Notes: a model not told the origin generated them from the sequence alone. Shown: positions 1 through 7,060, counted from the stretch's first letter. The stretch: 10,929 nt of DNA from Planctomycetaceae bacterium (GCA_005789975.1 SXWC01000136.1:1-10929), one strand, 5' to 3'. Numbers and translations: made by a program.

Positions 1-1
1 C

Positions 2-595
<594 letters not shown>

Positions 596-633
596 CCGCC
601 GTCCCCTTCACCCGCCGACGGAACCCCACGACC

Positions 634-1065
634 ATGACCGAACTCAAGCAGACCGACGCGATCCGATGCGTGATCGTCACGCCCGAGCAGACGAGCCTCG
701 ACACGCAGGCCCGCTCCGTCGGCCTGCCGCTCTTTGACGGATTGCGGGGCGTGGGCCGGGGCCACTCCCCCTTCATCGGCCGCCTCGGCGCCGGCGAGGT
801 GCGGATCGTGGGCGAGCGGGGAGGGCCTGCCGATGCGGTCCGCCGCCTGTTCGTCGAGGGAGGTTTCGTGGAGGTCAGCCACGACTCGGTGACCGTGATC
901 ACGCAGCGGGCGATCCCGGCCGAGAAGATCGACGCCGCAGCCGCCCGGACCGATCTCGAACGCATCGCCACCACGAAGGCCGTGGGCGACGACGCGATCG
1001 ACGCCAAGATGCGGGCGGCGGAGGCAGCCCGTGCCCTTCTGAGGACGGCCGCCCGCGGCGGTTGA
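634..1065 (+). CDS. atpC: ATP synthase F1 subunit epsilon
   Basis: This 143-residue protein is the epsilon subunit of the F1 central stalk, which couples rotation to catalysis and can hold ATP hydrolysis back. The N-terminal beta-sandwich (about residues 10-98) shows the family pattern: CVIVTPEQTSLD, then LPLFDGLRGVGRGHSPFIGRLG and FVEGGFVEVSHDSVTVITQRA. Residues 101-141 form the alanine-rich helical C-terminal domain, so the subunit is full length. The ATG at 634 is preferred over a GTG at 505 in the same frame, because that longer form would overlap atpD by about 90 bases with residues unlike the family. The ribosome binding site is weak (GACGGA, about 12 bases before the ATG), so translation may depend on coupling with atpD. 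It is the last plus-strand gene here and converges with the minus-strand genes. Confidence 0.96.
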   Translation: MTELKQTDAIRCVIVTPEQTSLDTQARSVGLPLFDGLRGVGRGHSPFIGRLGAGEVRIVGERGGPADAVRRLFVEGGFVEVSHDSVTVITQRAIPAEKIDAAAARTDLERIATTKAVGDDAIDAKMRAAEAARALLRTAARGG

Positions 1066-1117
1066 CTTCCGGGAAACCGGGGCGATTGGCGTGCCCGCCT
1101 GCACGAGCGGCCTGGTG
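1066..1117. terminator. Convergent intergenic region with two small hairpins
   Basis: This 52-bp gap separates the stops of atpC (plus) and the binding protein (minus). Three bases after the atpC TGA there is a perfect 4-bp stem CCGG/CCGG (1069-1080) closed by a GAAA (GNRA) tetraloop and extendable by two G-U pairs. A second 5-bp stem CGTGC/GCACG with a 6-base loop lies at 1090-1105 and would form in either transcript. Neither is followed by a T-run, so they are not classical intrinsic terminators. Ending transcription between two convergent genes is the likely role, but that is inferred. Confidence 0.4.
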
Positions 1118-2107
1118 TCAGTCGCCGACGGGCCGCTCGGCACTGGGGTTGATCGTCAGCACCCCGGTCTTGATGGCGTTTTGCCGCTCGCGAACGAAGT
1201 CCAGCACCTCGGGCGGCAGTTTCTGATTCCAGCCGTGCCAGGGCGCCAGCACCGCGCCGCCCCGGGCGAGCGAGGAGAAATCGTGATAGCTCTCGCCGCG
1301 AATCATGCCGGCGGCCGACAGCTTGACGACGTGATCGATCAGCGGGGTCATGCTCCACACCGGACCGGTGAGCACGGTGTCGGGGCCCTCGACGCTCTGA
1401 TCGACAAGGTTGCCGAACGCGAGCACGCCCTTTTCACGGGCACCGGCGATCGCCCCCTCACGCTCCGCCCAGATGATGTCGGCCCCGGCGGCCACCTGAT
1501 CGATCGCGGCCTGCTTCGCCTTGGGCGGGTCGTACCATGAATCGATGAAGGTCAGCTTCACCTTGGCGGCCGGGTTGGCCTCGCGAACGCCTTGCATGTA
1601 GGCATTGATGGCCCGGTGCACCTGCACGTCGCTCCGGCCGGCGACGACACCGACGATATTCGACTTCGTGAGCCTCCCGGCGACGACGCCGCAGAGATAC
1701 GCCGGCTCGGAAAGATTGCTGTCGAAAACGGAGACGTTTGGCACGGCCGGGGCGGCGGAAGTGCCCACCACGAACGAGATGCCCGGATTCGCGGCGGCGA
1801 TTGCCTTGATGCCCTCGACCCCCTCGACACCATCGGCGACGACGATGTCCGGCTTCCGGGCCAGCGCCGACTGGATGCCCAGGGCGAGAGCCTCGGCCGA
1901 CGAGAGCTTGTCCTGCCAGGCATAGACGATCCGACCGTTCTTTTCGGAGGCCTGAAGAGCCTGGTGGATCACCATGTTCCACGGCTCCTCCAGAGGCGTG
2001 GCGTAGGCCGCGAAGACGACCGGGACCTTCGCCGGCTGGGTCGTCTGGGCGAATGTCGTGGCCGCGCAGAGAAAGGTGCAGACAACTGGGAAGAACAGGG
2101 CTCGCAT
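1118..2107 (-). CDS. BMP-family (PnrA/Med-like) substrate-binding protein, secreted
   Basis: This 329-residue protein belongs to the basic membrane protein (BMP) family of periplasmic binding proteins; characterised members bind purine nucleosides for ABC uptake. Residues 1-20 are a Sec signal peptide: a hydrophobic core ending TTFA before Gln21, with no lipobox, so it should be a soluble periplasmic protein. The mature part shows the family features: FAAYATPLEEPWN near the start, DIVVADGVEGVEGIKAIA at about 87-104, AYLCGVVAGRLTKSNIVGVVAG at about 136-157 and a DPPKAKQAAIDQVAAGADIIWA segment at about 193-214. The ATG at 2107 is chosen because GGAG lies 8 bases before it and the signal peptide starts there; an in-frame codon at 2170 would place 21 polar residues in front. 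No permease or ATPase gene is adjacent, so its transporter must be elsewhere or it acts as a sensor. The ligand cannot be told from the sequence. Confidence 0.88.
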   Translation of the reverse strand: MRALFFPVVCTFLCAATTFAQTTQPAKVPVVFAAYATPLEEPWNMVIHQALQASEKNGRIVYAWQDKLSSAEALALGIQSALARKPDIVVADGVEGVEGIKAIAAANPGISFVVGTSAAPAVPNVSVFDSNLSEPAYLCGVVAGRLTKSNIVGVVAGRSDVQVHRAINAYMQGVREANPAAKVKLTFIDSWYDPPKAKQAAIDQVAAGADIIWAEREGAIAGAREKGVLAFGNLVDQSVEGPDTVLTGPVWSMTPLIDHVVKLSAAGMIRGESYHDFSSLARGGAVLAPWHGWNQKLPPEVLDFVRERQNAIKTGVLTINPSAERPVGD

Positions 2108-2234
2108 GGCTTCATCTCCGGGGAACAGCTGACCCCCAGAGCGTAGCGAACCCCCGGCGGCCCCGCCCATGCCGGATTCCGGCCGTCAAACCGGCAACAT
2201 GGGGGTGTTTTCAGCAGCCCGGCCCCGGCGGGGC
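2108..2234 (-). other. Intergenic region between acetyltransferase and binding-protein genes
   Basis: This 127-bp gap holds several short inverted repeats. Just after the acetyltransferase stop there is a GCCCC-GCC-GGGGC hairpin (2222-2234) whose 3-base loop is at the lower limit. Further along is a 5-bp GCCGG/CCGGC stem (2171-2183). Neither is followed by a T-run on the minus strand. Nearer the binding-protein start, bases 2133-2155 read CCCCC, then AGAGCGTAGCGAA, then CCCCC, which resembles short GC-rich repeats scattered between genes in planctomycete genomes. No recognisable -35/-10 pair was found, although the gap could hold a promoter for the binding protein. Confidence 0.35.
2116..2119 (-). 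promoter_or_regulatory. Ribosome binding site of the BMP-family gene
   Basis: GGAG on the minus strand, 8 bases before the ATG at 2107. It decides the start of the binding protein, together with the signal peptide that begins there. Confidence 0.7.
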
Positions 2235-3236
2235 TCAGATCTGCCAGTCGATCCCCGGCTCCGGCATTTCGCCCCGCATCCGGAGCTTCGGCCGCTCGAG
2301 CACGACCGTCGTGTGGGGATCGATCGACCGCGTGAGCCACACATTGCTGCCGATCACGGAGTCGTGGCCGATGCGGGTCGCCCCGCCGAGCACCGTCGCA
2401 TTGGCATAGATCACCACACGGTCCTCGATCGTCGGATGCCGCTTGGTGCCACGGACAAGGTGGCCGTCGGAGTCGGTCTGGAACGACAGGGCGCCGAGCG
2501 TCACACCCTGGTAGATCTTCACATGGCTGCCGATCTCGCAGGTCTCGCCGACCACCACGCCCGTGCCGTGGTCGATGAAGAAGTGATCGCCGATCGTGGC
2601 CCCCGGATGGATGTCGATCCCGGTCCGCGCGTGGGCCCATTCGGCCATCATCCGGGGGATCAGCGGCACCTCGAGCCGGTGGAGCACGTGCGCGAGCCGA
2701 TGGATCGTCACCGCCTCGAGGCCGGGATAGCAGAAAATCACCTCGTCGAGCGTGCGAACGGCCGGGTCGCCGTCGTAGGCCGCCTGGACGTCGGTGGCGA
2801 GCACCCGCCGCAGATCGGGAATCCGTTCGAGAAACTCGACGGCCTTGGCCTGGCCCAGGGCCTCGAAATCGGCCTCCTCGGTGCACTGCCGGACGGCATC
2901 GGGCACCGCGGGCAGCTCGACGCCCTGTTCGGCGGCAGCCCGGCGGGCCGCGACGCTGTGGCGGAGGGCCCGGCCGATCTGCGTGGTGAGTTTGTCGTGG
3001 AGACCGTCGACGAGGTCACCGACGTGATACGTGACGTTGCCGAGGTGGAGATTCTCACGGCGACGGTAGCCCGGGTAGAGGATTTCCTTGAGATCCTCGC
3101 AGGCCGAGATGATCGCCTCGTAGTTGGGCAGCGGGCAGTGGCCGAGGTAGTGGATTGTCGGAACGTCCTGATACGTTTCGACGATCCGCCGCGTCAACTC
3201 GGGCAGCTGTTCCTTGATCCGTACGTCGGTGGCCAT
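2235..3236 (-). CDS. cysE: Serine O-acetyltransferase (EpsC/CysE type, long N-terminal form)
   Basis: This cytoplasmic enzyme transfers acetyl from acetyl-CoA to L-serine, giving O-acetylserine, the first step of cysteine synthesis. It has 333 residues, longer than E. coli CysE (about 270), because of an extended helical N-terminal part (1-150). The catalytic half is clear: [19 protein letters not shown] at 157-175, DIHPGATIG with Asp208, [11 protein letters not shown] with His223, and KRHPTIED with His267. These match Asp143, His158 and His193 of E. coli CysE. Left-handed beta-helix hexapeptide repeats run from about 207 to 305. Between the second and third catalytic positions there are 9 extra residues ([11 protein letters not shown] region). 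The C-terminus ([10 protein letters not shown] onward) lacks the usual GNPA-type ending, so cysteine feedback may differ. The ATG at 3236 has no clear Shine-Dalgarno. The epsC name would fit as well. No cysK gene is adjacent. Confidence 0.93.
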   Translation of the reverse strand: MATDVRIKEQLPELTRRIVETYQDVPTIHYLGHCPLPNYEAIISACEDLKEILYPGYRRRENLHLGNVTYHVGDLVDGLHDKLTTQIGRALRHSVAARRAAAEQGVELPAVPDAVRQCTEEADFEALGQAKAVEFLERIPDLRRVLATDVQAAYDGDPAVRTLDEVIFCYPGLEAVTIHRLAHVLHRLEVPLIPRMMAEWAHARTGIDIHPGATIGDHFFIDHGTGVVVGETCEIGSHVKIYQGVTLGALSFQTDSDGHLVRGTKRHPTIEDRVVIYANATVLGGATRIGHDSVIGSNVWLTRSIDPHTTVVLERPKLRMRGEMPEPGIDWQI

Positions 3237-3431
3237 AGTCGTCGATGGTAAAGGCGTTGTCGGGACGCGGCAAACGGTGCTGCCGGTACGGTCGGCGGAA
3301 TCGGACCCTGGAATTGAGGCTTCCGCGAAATCACCGGGCCAAACCCCAACCCGCCCATGCCCTGGGGAAACCTGGCAGGATATGCCGCCGGTCCGGCAGC
3401 CGGCTCATGACGCACCCGCCGCTACACGTCG
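3237..3431 (-). other. 195-bp intergenic region between hisA and the acetyltransferase gene
   Basis: This is the largest gap in the window. On the hisA side it begins with a second copy of the 10-mer covering the hisA stop, followed by a GCCGG/CCGGC inverted repeat (3387-3391 and 3400-3404, 8-base loop) that could help end hisA transcription but has no T-run. The rest is the likely leader and promoter region of the acetyltransferase gene. I find no convincing sigma-70 elements, no riboswitch and no small open frame with a good ribosome binding site. Confidence 0.4.
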
Positions 3432-3440
3432 CTACACGTC
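3421..3440. repeat. Perfect tandem 10-mer at the hisA stop codon
   Basis: GCTACACGTC occurs twice head to tail. The right copy contains the hisA TAG stop (complement of 3432-3434) and the last codons of the gene. The left copy lies just beyond the stop. It looks like a recent slippage duplication with no effect on the protein. Confidence 0.85.
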
Positions 3441-4151
3441 GCCGGCCGCCGCGATGGCGTCGGGGAGCGAAAAAGCGTCGTCGTAGAGGGCGCGGCCGAC
3501 GATGCAGCCGGTGCAGCCGATGGCGGCGACGCGTCGGATGTCGTCGAGCGTGGCGACCCCACCGGAGGCGATCACGGGCGTTCGCGAGGCGGCGAGCATC
3601 TCCTCGAGCGCCGGGATGTTGGGGCCGGCGAGCGTGCCGTCGGTGGCGATGTCGGTGTAGACGACGGCGGCCAGCGGGAGATCCGCGTGCCGCCGGGCCA
3701 CATCGACCGCCAGGAGCGTGCTGGTGTCGAGCCAGCCGCGGACGGCCACCTTTCCGTCGCGGGCATCGAGGCCGAGCACGACCCGCCCCGGAAACTCCCG
3801 GGCCATGCGGACCAGAAGATGGGGCTGCTCGATCGCGACGCTGCCCACGATCACCCGCTGGAGACCCGCGGCAAGATAGGCCGCCGCGGTCTCGAACGTG
3901 CGCACGCCGCCACCCACCTGGCAGGGCATGCCGGCCGCCTGTGCCATCCGGCCGACGAGATCGGCCTGCACCGGCTCGCCGGCCTTCGCTCCATCGAGAT
4001 CGACGATGTGAAGCCGCCTGGCTCCGCCGGCGCGAAAGCGTCGCACCATCGCCACGGGGTCGTCGCCAAACACCGTCTCTCGGGCGTAGTCGCCCTGGAG
4101 CAGGCGGACGCAGTTGCCTCCTCGAAGATCGATCGCCGGCCAGAGTTGCAT
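3432..4151 (-). CDS. hisA: 1-(5-phosphoribosyl)-5-[(5-phosphoribosylamino)methylideneamino]imidazole-4-carboxamide isomerase (ProFAR isomerase)
   Basis: HisA is the cytoplasmic (beta-alpha)8-barrel isomerase that opens the ribose ring of ProFAR to PRFAR, the fourth step of histidine synthesis. The 239-residue length is normal. The catalytic pair is present: Asp8 in PAIDLRGG and Asp129 in LGLDARDG. Phosphate-binding loops follow the half-barrel symmetry: QVGGGVRT at 78-85 and ASGGVATLDD at 195-204, with IVGSVAIE and IVGRALYD later in each half. YTDIATDGTLAGPN at 165-178 marks HisA rather than HisF; the initial PAIDLRGG and lack of HisF-type residues agree. The ATG at 4151 has GGAG 7 bases upstream (4159-4162). 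The gene follows hisH by 25 bp and is probably co-transcribed with it. Confidence 0.97.
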   Translation of the reverse strand: MQLWPAIDLRGGNCVRLLQGDYARETVFGDDPVAMVRRFRAGGARRLHIVDLDGAKAGEPVQADLVGRMAQAAGMPCQVGGGVRTFETAAAYLAAGLQRVIVGSVAIEQPHLLVRMAREFPGRVVLGLDARDGKVAVRGWLDTSTLLAVDVARRHADLPLAAVVYTDIATDGTLAGPNIPALEEMLAASRTPVIASGGVATLDDIRRVAAIGCTGCIVGRALYDDAFSLPDAIAAAGDV

Positions 4152-4176
4152 CGCGGGGCTCCGGAGGAAGACGTGT

Positions 4177-4773
4177 CTAGTCGCGGCCGATGAAACGCGC
4201 GAGCAGTTCGAGCCCGGCCCGCTGACTCTTCTCGGGATGAAACTGCGTGGCGAACAACCGCCCGCATGACACGGCCGAGCAGAACTCGCCGCCGTAGTCG
4301 GTGACGGCCGCCACCAGCGAATCGTCCTTCGGGCGGGCGTGGTAGGAATGGACGAAGTAGTACCAGTTTTCCGGATCCGCCGGCCGGTCGCCGCGCCAGG
4401 CGACCGTATTCCAGCCCATGTGAGGCACCTTCATGCCCGCGGCCACGTCGAACCGGACGACCTCGCCGGGAAGCACCCCGAGCCCCTCTTGCCGGCCGCC
4501 TTCCAGTCCGGTCTCGAAAAGCAGTTGCAGGCCCATGCAGATGCCGAAGAAGGGCTTGTCGGCCCGGACGTGGGCCACCAGCGGCTCGACGAGTCCGCGG
4601 GCCTGCAACGCCCCCATCGCATCGCGGAACGAGCCCACCCCCGGCAGCACGATCCGGCCGGCCTTCGACACGACCTCCGGATCATCGGTGATTCGCGCCT
4701 CGGCACCGAGCCGTTCAAACGCCTTCTGCACGCTCCGCAGATTGCCGCTGCCGTAATCGACGATGGTGACCAT
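4177..4773 (-). CDS. hisH: Imidazole glycerol phosphate synthase, glutamine amidotransferase subunit
   Basis: HisH releases ammonia from glutamine and passes it to HisF, which makes imidazole glycerol phosphate and AICAR from PRFAR. It is a class I amidotransferase of 198 residues, a normal length. The catalytic triad is visible: Cys79 in FFGICMGLQLL, and His179 and Glu181 in TQFHPEKS. Also present are VDYGSGNLRSV at the start, LPGVGSFRDAM (the loop near the glutamine site), PHMGWN at 117-122 and YYFVHSY at 138-144. Two in-frame ATGs lie 9 bases apart, at 4782 and 4773. I chose 4773 because MVTIVDYG fits the family's N-terminus, but neither has a Shine-Dalgarno and 4782 (three more residues, MLP) cannot be excluded. 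hisA follows. HisF, its obligate partner, is not in the window. Confidence 0.95.
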   Translation of the reverse strand: MVTIVDYGSGNLRSVQKAFERLGAEARITDDPEVVSKAGRIVLPGVGSFRDAMGALQARGLVEPLVAHVRADKPFFGICMGLQLLFETGLEGGRQEGLGVLPGEVVRFDVAAGMKVPHMGWNTVAWRGDRPADPENWYYFVHSYHARPKDDSLVAAVTDYGGEFCSAVSCGRLFATQFHPEKSQRAGLELLARFIGRD

Positions 4774-4788
4774 GGGGAGCATTGTAAG

Positions 4789-4816
4789 TGCGATTTGGGC
4801 CTGCGTGTATCGCAGG
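4789..4816 (-). promoter_or_regulatory. Two alternative hairpins in the hisH leader
   Basis: Just before hisH the minus-strand transcript can form CCTGCG/CGCAGG (4800-4816, 6 bp, 5-base loop) or TGCGAT/ATCGCA (4789-4814, 6 bp, 14-base loop). Both need the same bases at 4811-4814, so they exclude each other. The second ends only 6 bases before the ATG at 4782. This could control hisH translation or end transcription from the upstream gene; there is no T-run. The base pairing is seen directly, the function is a guess. Confidence 0.35.
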
Positions 4817-4928
4817 AGCGGAAAGGGTGGGAGGCCTCATCGCCCGGACTTGCGCCCGGGGGAGGGCCGGCGAGAGGGCCTGAGCCACCCCGACCCACGG
4901 ACAGGGGGGCGAACGCCGGACAGCCTTC

Positions 4929-5798
4929 TCACCGGCCGGCGGTCTGGGTCGCGGCGGCGCGATCGGGATACACGACCAGCTCGACGCGGCGGTTCCGCGC
5001 GCGACCGACCGACGTGGCGTTGGAGACGAGCGGGTGATTGGCCCCGTGCGCCACGAGGAACAGCTGATTTTCGTGCATCGACGTGCGGGTGGTGAGGAAG
5101 TCGAAGACGGCAGCCGACCGGGCGGCGGTCAACTGGTGCGGCGACGTCCACGAGGCGTTCTGCAAGGGCTCGGTGTCGACATGCCCCTCGATTCCGATGA
5201 AGTGCCCCTCGTAGACACGCTCGAGTTCGTTCGACACCTGCGTGAGCACGGCAGCCCCCTCGGGCAGCAGGTTTGCGGTGCCGTCGTCGAAGAGCCGGTC
5301 CGCCGGGATGTCGATCCGCACCACGGCGCCGTCGAAGCGGGGCTGGAGGTCGGGCAGCTTGAGTTGGGTCATGGCCGACTGCATGACGACGGGGGTCGTC
5401 GAAACGCCTCCGTCGCCCCCCGTGCGGGGCGGCTTGTCGGCGCCCGGCGGCATTCCCGCCACCCGCGCCTGCGCGAGCTGCGTGGAGGTGCTCGCGAGCT
5501 GGTCGCGGAGCGCCGCGATCTCGTCCTGCATCACCTGGGATTCCTGCCGGGTGCGGACGAGCGCCGCCTCGAGCTGCGGTCCGTCAACGTCCGCGTAGGA
5601 TGGCGGCGGGGTGATGGACGATGTCTGCGGGAGCGTATGGGCCGGCGCCGCCACGCCCGGTGGTGGCTCGAGGCTCGGCGGGGCCAGCGTGTCCTGTTTT
5701 TTGAACGGGTTGCTCACGCAGCCGCCTGCGATGCACACCGCTGCCGTGATCGAGACATTGAACCCGCGAGCGGCTCGACGGCGAGTGTGCAGCGGCAT
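4929..5798 (-). CDS. OmpA/MotB-like C-terminal domain lipoprotein
   Basis: A 289-residue envelope protein that likely ties a membrane to peptidoglycan. After a basic start and hydrophobic stretch (13-26), IAGGC places a lipobox Cys at 27; Ala at the -3 position makes it less than ideal. Residues 35-73 are Pro/Thr/Ser-rich, 74-112 have a coiled-coil look (LEAALVRTRQESQVMQDEIAALRDQL), 113-145 form a Gly/Pro linker, and about 155-277 is the OmpA-type peptidoglycan-binding domain. Within it GHVDTEP carries Asp208, LTAARSAAV carries Arg227 and GRARNRRVEL closes the domain; Asp and Arg at such positions bind diaminopimelate in OmpA. The longer Asp-Arg spacing resembles MotB, but there is no MotB transmembrane segment with a proton-carrying Asp and no motA nearby. 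The ATG at 5798 has GGAGAG 5 bases upstream; an in-frame extension to 6029 would run into the peptidase gene. The specific role is unknown. Confidence 0.85.
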   Translation of the reverse strand: MPLHTRRRAARGFNVSITAAVCIAGGCVSNPFKKQDTLAPPSLEPPPGVAAPAHTLPQTSSITPPPSYADVDGPQLEAALVRTRQESQVMQDEIAALRDQLASTSTQLAQARVAGMPPGADKPPRTGGDGGVSTTPVVMQSAMTQLKLPDLQPRFDGAVVRIDIPADRLFDDGTANLLPEGAAVLTQVSNELERVYEGHFIGIEGHVDTEPLQNASWTSPHQLTAARSAAVFDFLTTRTSMHENQLFLVAHGANHPLVSNATSVGRARNRRVELVVYPDRAAATQTAGR

Positions 5799-5803
5799 GA
5801 GGA

Positions 5804-5809
5804 CTCTCC
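5804..5809 (-). promoter_or_regulatory. Ribosome binding site of the OmpA-like lipoprotein gene
   Basis: GGAGAG on the minus strand, 5 bases before the ATG at 5798. It selects the start that gives a lipoprotein signal peptide rather than the longer in-frame opening at 6029. Confidence 0.7.
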
Positions 5810-5863
5810 GGACCGACGGTTGGACGGGCCGGATGGTAGGGAAGGTGCGGCGGGTGGGGCAAG

Positions 5864-5879
5864 GCCGCCAATCGGCGGC
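5864..5879 (-). terminator. Hairpin after the A24 peptidase gene
   Basis: A perfect 6-bp stem GCCGCC/GGCGGC with a 4-base GATT loop starts 11 bases after the peptidase stop. Its position suggests a transcript end or an mRNA-stabilising 3' hairpin. There is no T-run behind it, so classical intrinsic termination is not shown. Confidence 0.35.
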
Positions 5880-5890
5880 AAATCGCCCGC

Positions 5891-7060
5891 TCAGCGGACC
5901 GGAATGGACCGGATCCGATGCCAGCCCCAGAGGGTGACGGCCGTCAAGGCGATCACCGCCCCCACCACGATCGCCAACTCCTGCGGCCGTTCGAAGAAGA
6001 CGTTGGTTCTTTCCCAGAACGGTCGCCACCAGACGACGACGGCGACGGCTCCGAGGCAGAGGCTCGGGCCGAAGGGGAGTTCCGATTCACTCCGCGTGAC
6101 GACCTGTATCACGCCGTGCGCGAGCCCGATGAACACGGCGAGGAAACAGATCAGCACGCAGGGCTGCCAGCCGAGCCAGGCACCGATCATGGCCATCAGC
6201 GTGACGTCGCCGAGCCCCATCGCCTCCCGGCCGAGGGCACGCGAGGCGCCGGCCCGCGTCAGCCAGATGATGCCGGCCGCCACGGCCAAACCCACGAGCG
6301 ACGAGATCAGCCCACGCCAATGGAGGCCTCCGGCCAACCAGGCGTTTGCGATGATCCCGGCACCGACGACCGCCACGAGATTCCTCGGCTCGATCACCGC
6401 ACGCCGCCACCACGGCATTCCGCCGGTCGCGAGCACCGACCGTTCCGTTCCCACCAGCCACCACGTCGCGAAAATCACGGCGGCCCACACGAGCCCGGGG
6501 AGGGCGGGAGCCGGGCCGAGCCCGGCAGGCCAGGCGTCACGCAGGCAGCCGAATGCCCCGAGCACGTCGGGCTCGAGAAGCGGCGGGGCGAATGACCGCG
6601 GCACGGCACGGGCGATCGGCAGCAGCACGTCGGGCCAGAGGGCGGCCGCCGTCATGCCCGCGAGCACTCCCGGAACGGTGATCGCGTCGGGGATGACACG
6701 ATGCCGCAGATCGATCCAGCTTGCCGCCGCCAGCAGCAGCAGCAGGATCAGATGCCCCGCACACCGGACGACCAGCGAAAGCCCGTCATCGGCAGAGGGC
6801 GGGCCGCTGCCCGCGGGCAGCTGCGATCCGAGCCGGACCTCCCACCACCACAGTGCGAGGGTGACGGCAGCCACCGCCCCGACCACGGCGCGGTCGAGGA
6901 ACCGACCGCGCGGCGGAGACTCGACCAGATGGCCGACGGTCACGGCCAGCAGCCGTCCGGCCACGAGCCCGGCACAGGCGACGAGCAGGGCGGTGGCGAG
7001 GAGCCGGGCCGCCGGCAGACCATCCGCGGCCCAGAGCGTGGCGACGTGCATCTGACTCAT
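5891..7060 (-). CDS. A24-family prepilin peptidase, lacking the methylase domain, with enlarged central region
   Basis: This 389-residue polytopic membrane protein is an aspartic peptidase of the type IV prepilin peptidase family, which cuts the leader from type IV pilins or type II secretion pseudopilins at the inner membrane. The two catalytic aspartates are visible: Asp117 in SWIDLRHRVIPD and Asp285 in the GLGD motif (MGLGDVTLMAMIGAWLGW). ELPFGPSLCLGA at 328-339 matches the conserved segment after the second Asp. Hydrophobic segments lie near 17-42, 58-73, 98-115, 127-148, 187-204, 226-247, 251-268, 286-322, 332-345 and 362-380. It lacks the cytoplasmic CxxC methylase domain of PilD. The two aspartates are 168 residues apart instead of about 64, so roughly 100 residues with extra membrane segments are inserted. 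The ATG at 7060 overlaps the aroK stop as ATGA, with GGAG 8 bases upstream inside aroK, which suggests coupled translation. No pilin gene is nearby, so the substrate is unknown. Confidence 0.85.
   Translation of the reverse strand: MSQMHVATLWAADGLPAARLLATALLVACAGLVAGRLLAVTVGHLVESPPRGRFLDRAVVGAVAAVTLALWWWEVRLGSQLPAGSGPPSADDGLSLVVRCAGHLILLLLLAAASWIDLRHRVIPDAITVPGVLAGMTAAALWPDVLLPIARAVPRSFAPPLLEPDVLGAFGCLRDAWPAGLGPAPALPGLVWAAVIFATWWLVGTERSVLATGGMPWWRRAVIEPRNLVAVVGAGIIANAWLAGGLHWRGLISSLVGLAVAAGIIWLTRAGASRALGREAMGLGDVTLMAMIGAWLGWQPCVLICFLAVFIGLAHGVIQVVTRSESELPFGPSLCLGAVAVVVWWRPFWERTNVFFERPQELAIVVGAVIALTAVTLWGWHRIRSIPVR

Noticed and set aside
2169..3251. Plus-strand open frame (360 codons) opposite the serine acetyltransferase
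   Set aside because: Antisense shadow of a well-supported gene; the translation has no domain that I recognise.
3237..3431. Riboswitch or T-box in the acetyltransferase leader
   Set aside because: A cysteine-synthesis gene with a 195-bp upstream gap made this worth checking, but I found no T-box sequence, SAM-type core or conserved stem pattern.
4771..4840. His leader peptide upstream of hisH
   Set aside because: An ATG on the minus strand near 4840 opens a short frame with only scattered His codons that then runs into hisH out of frame. There is no ribosome binding site and no run of His codons.
5799..6029. N-terminal extension of the OmpA-like protein
   Set aside because: The extra 77 residues overlap the end of the peptidase gene, are Arg/Gly/Pro-rich, and would bury the lipoprotein signal peptide inside the protein.
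5034..7055. Long plus-strand open frame (673 codons) across the OmpA-like and peptidase genes
   Set aside because: It is antisense to two genes with clear family motifs and encodes low-complexity Arg/Ser/Pro/Thr-rich sequence with no recognisable domain. Such frames are common in GC-rich DNA, where stops are rare.
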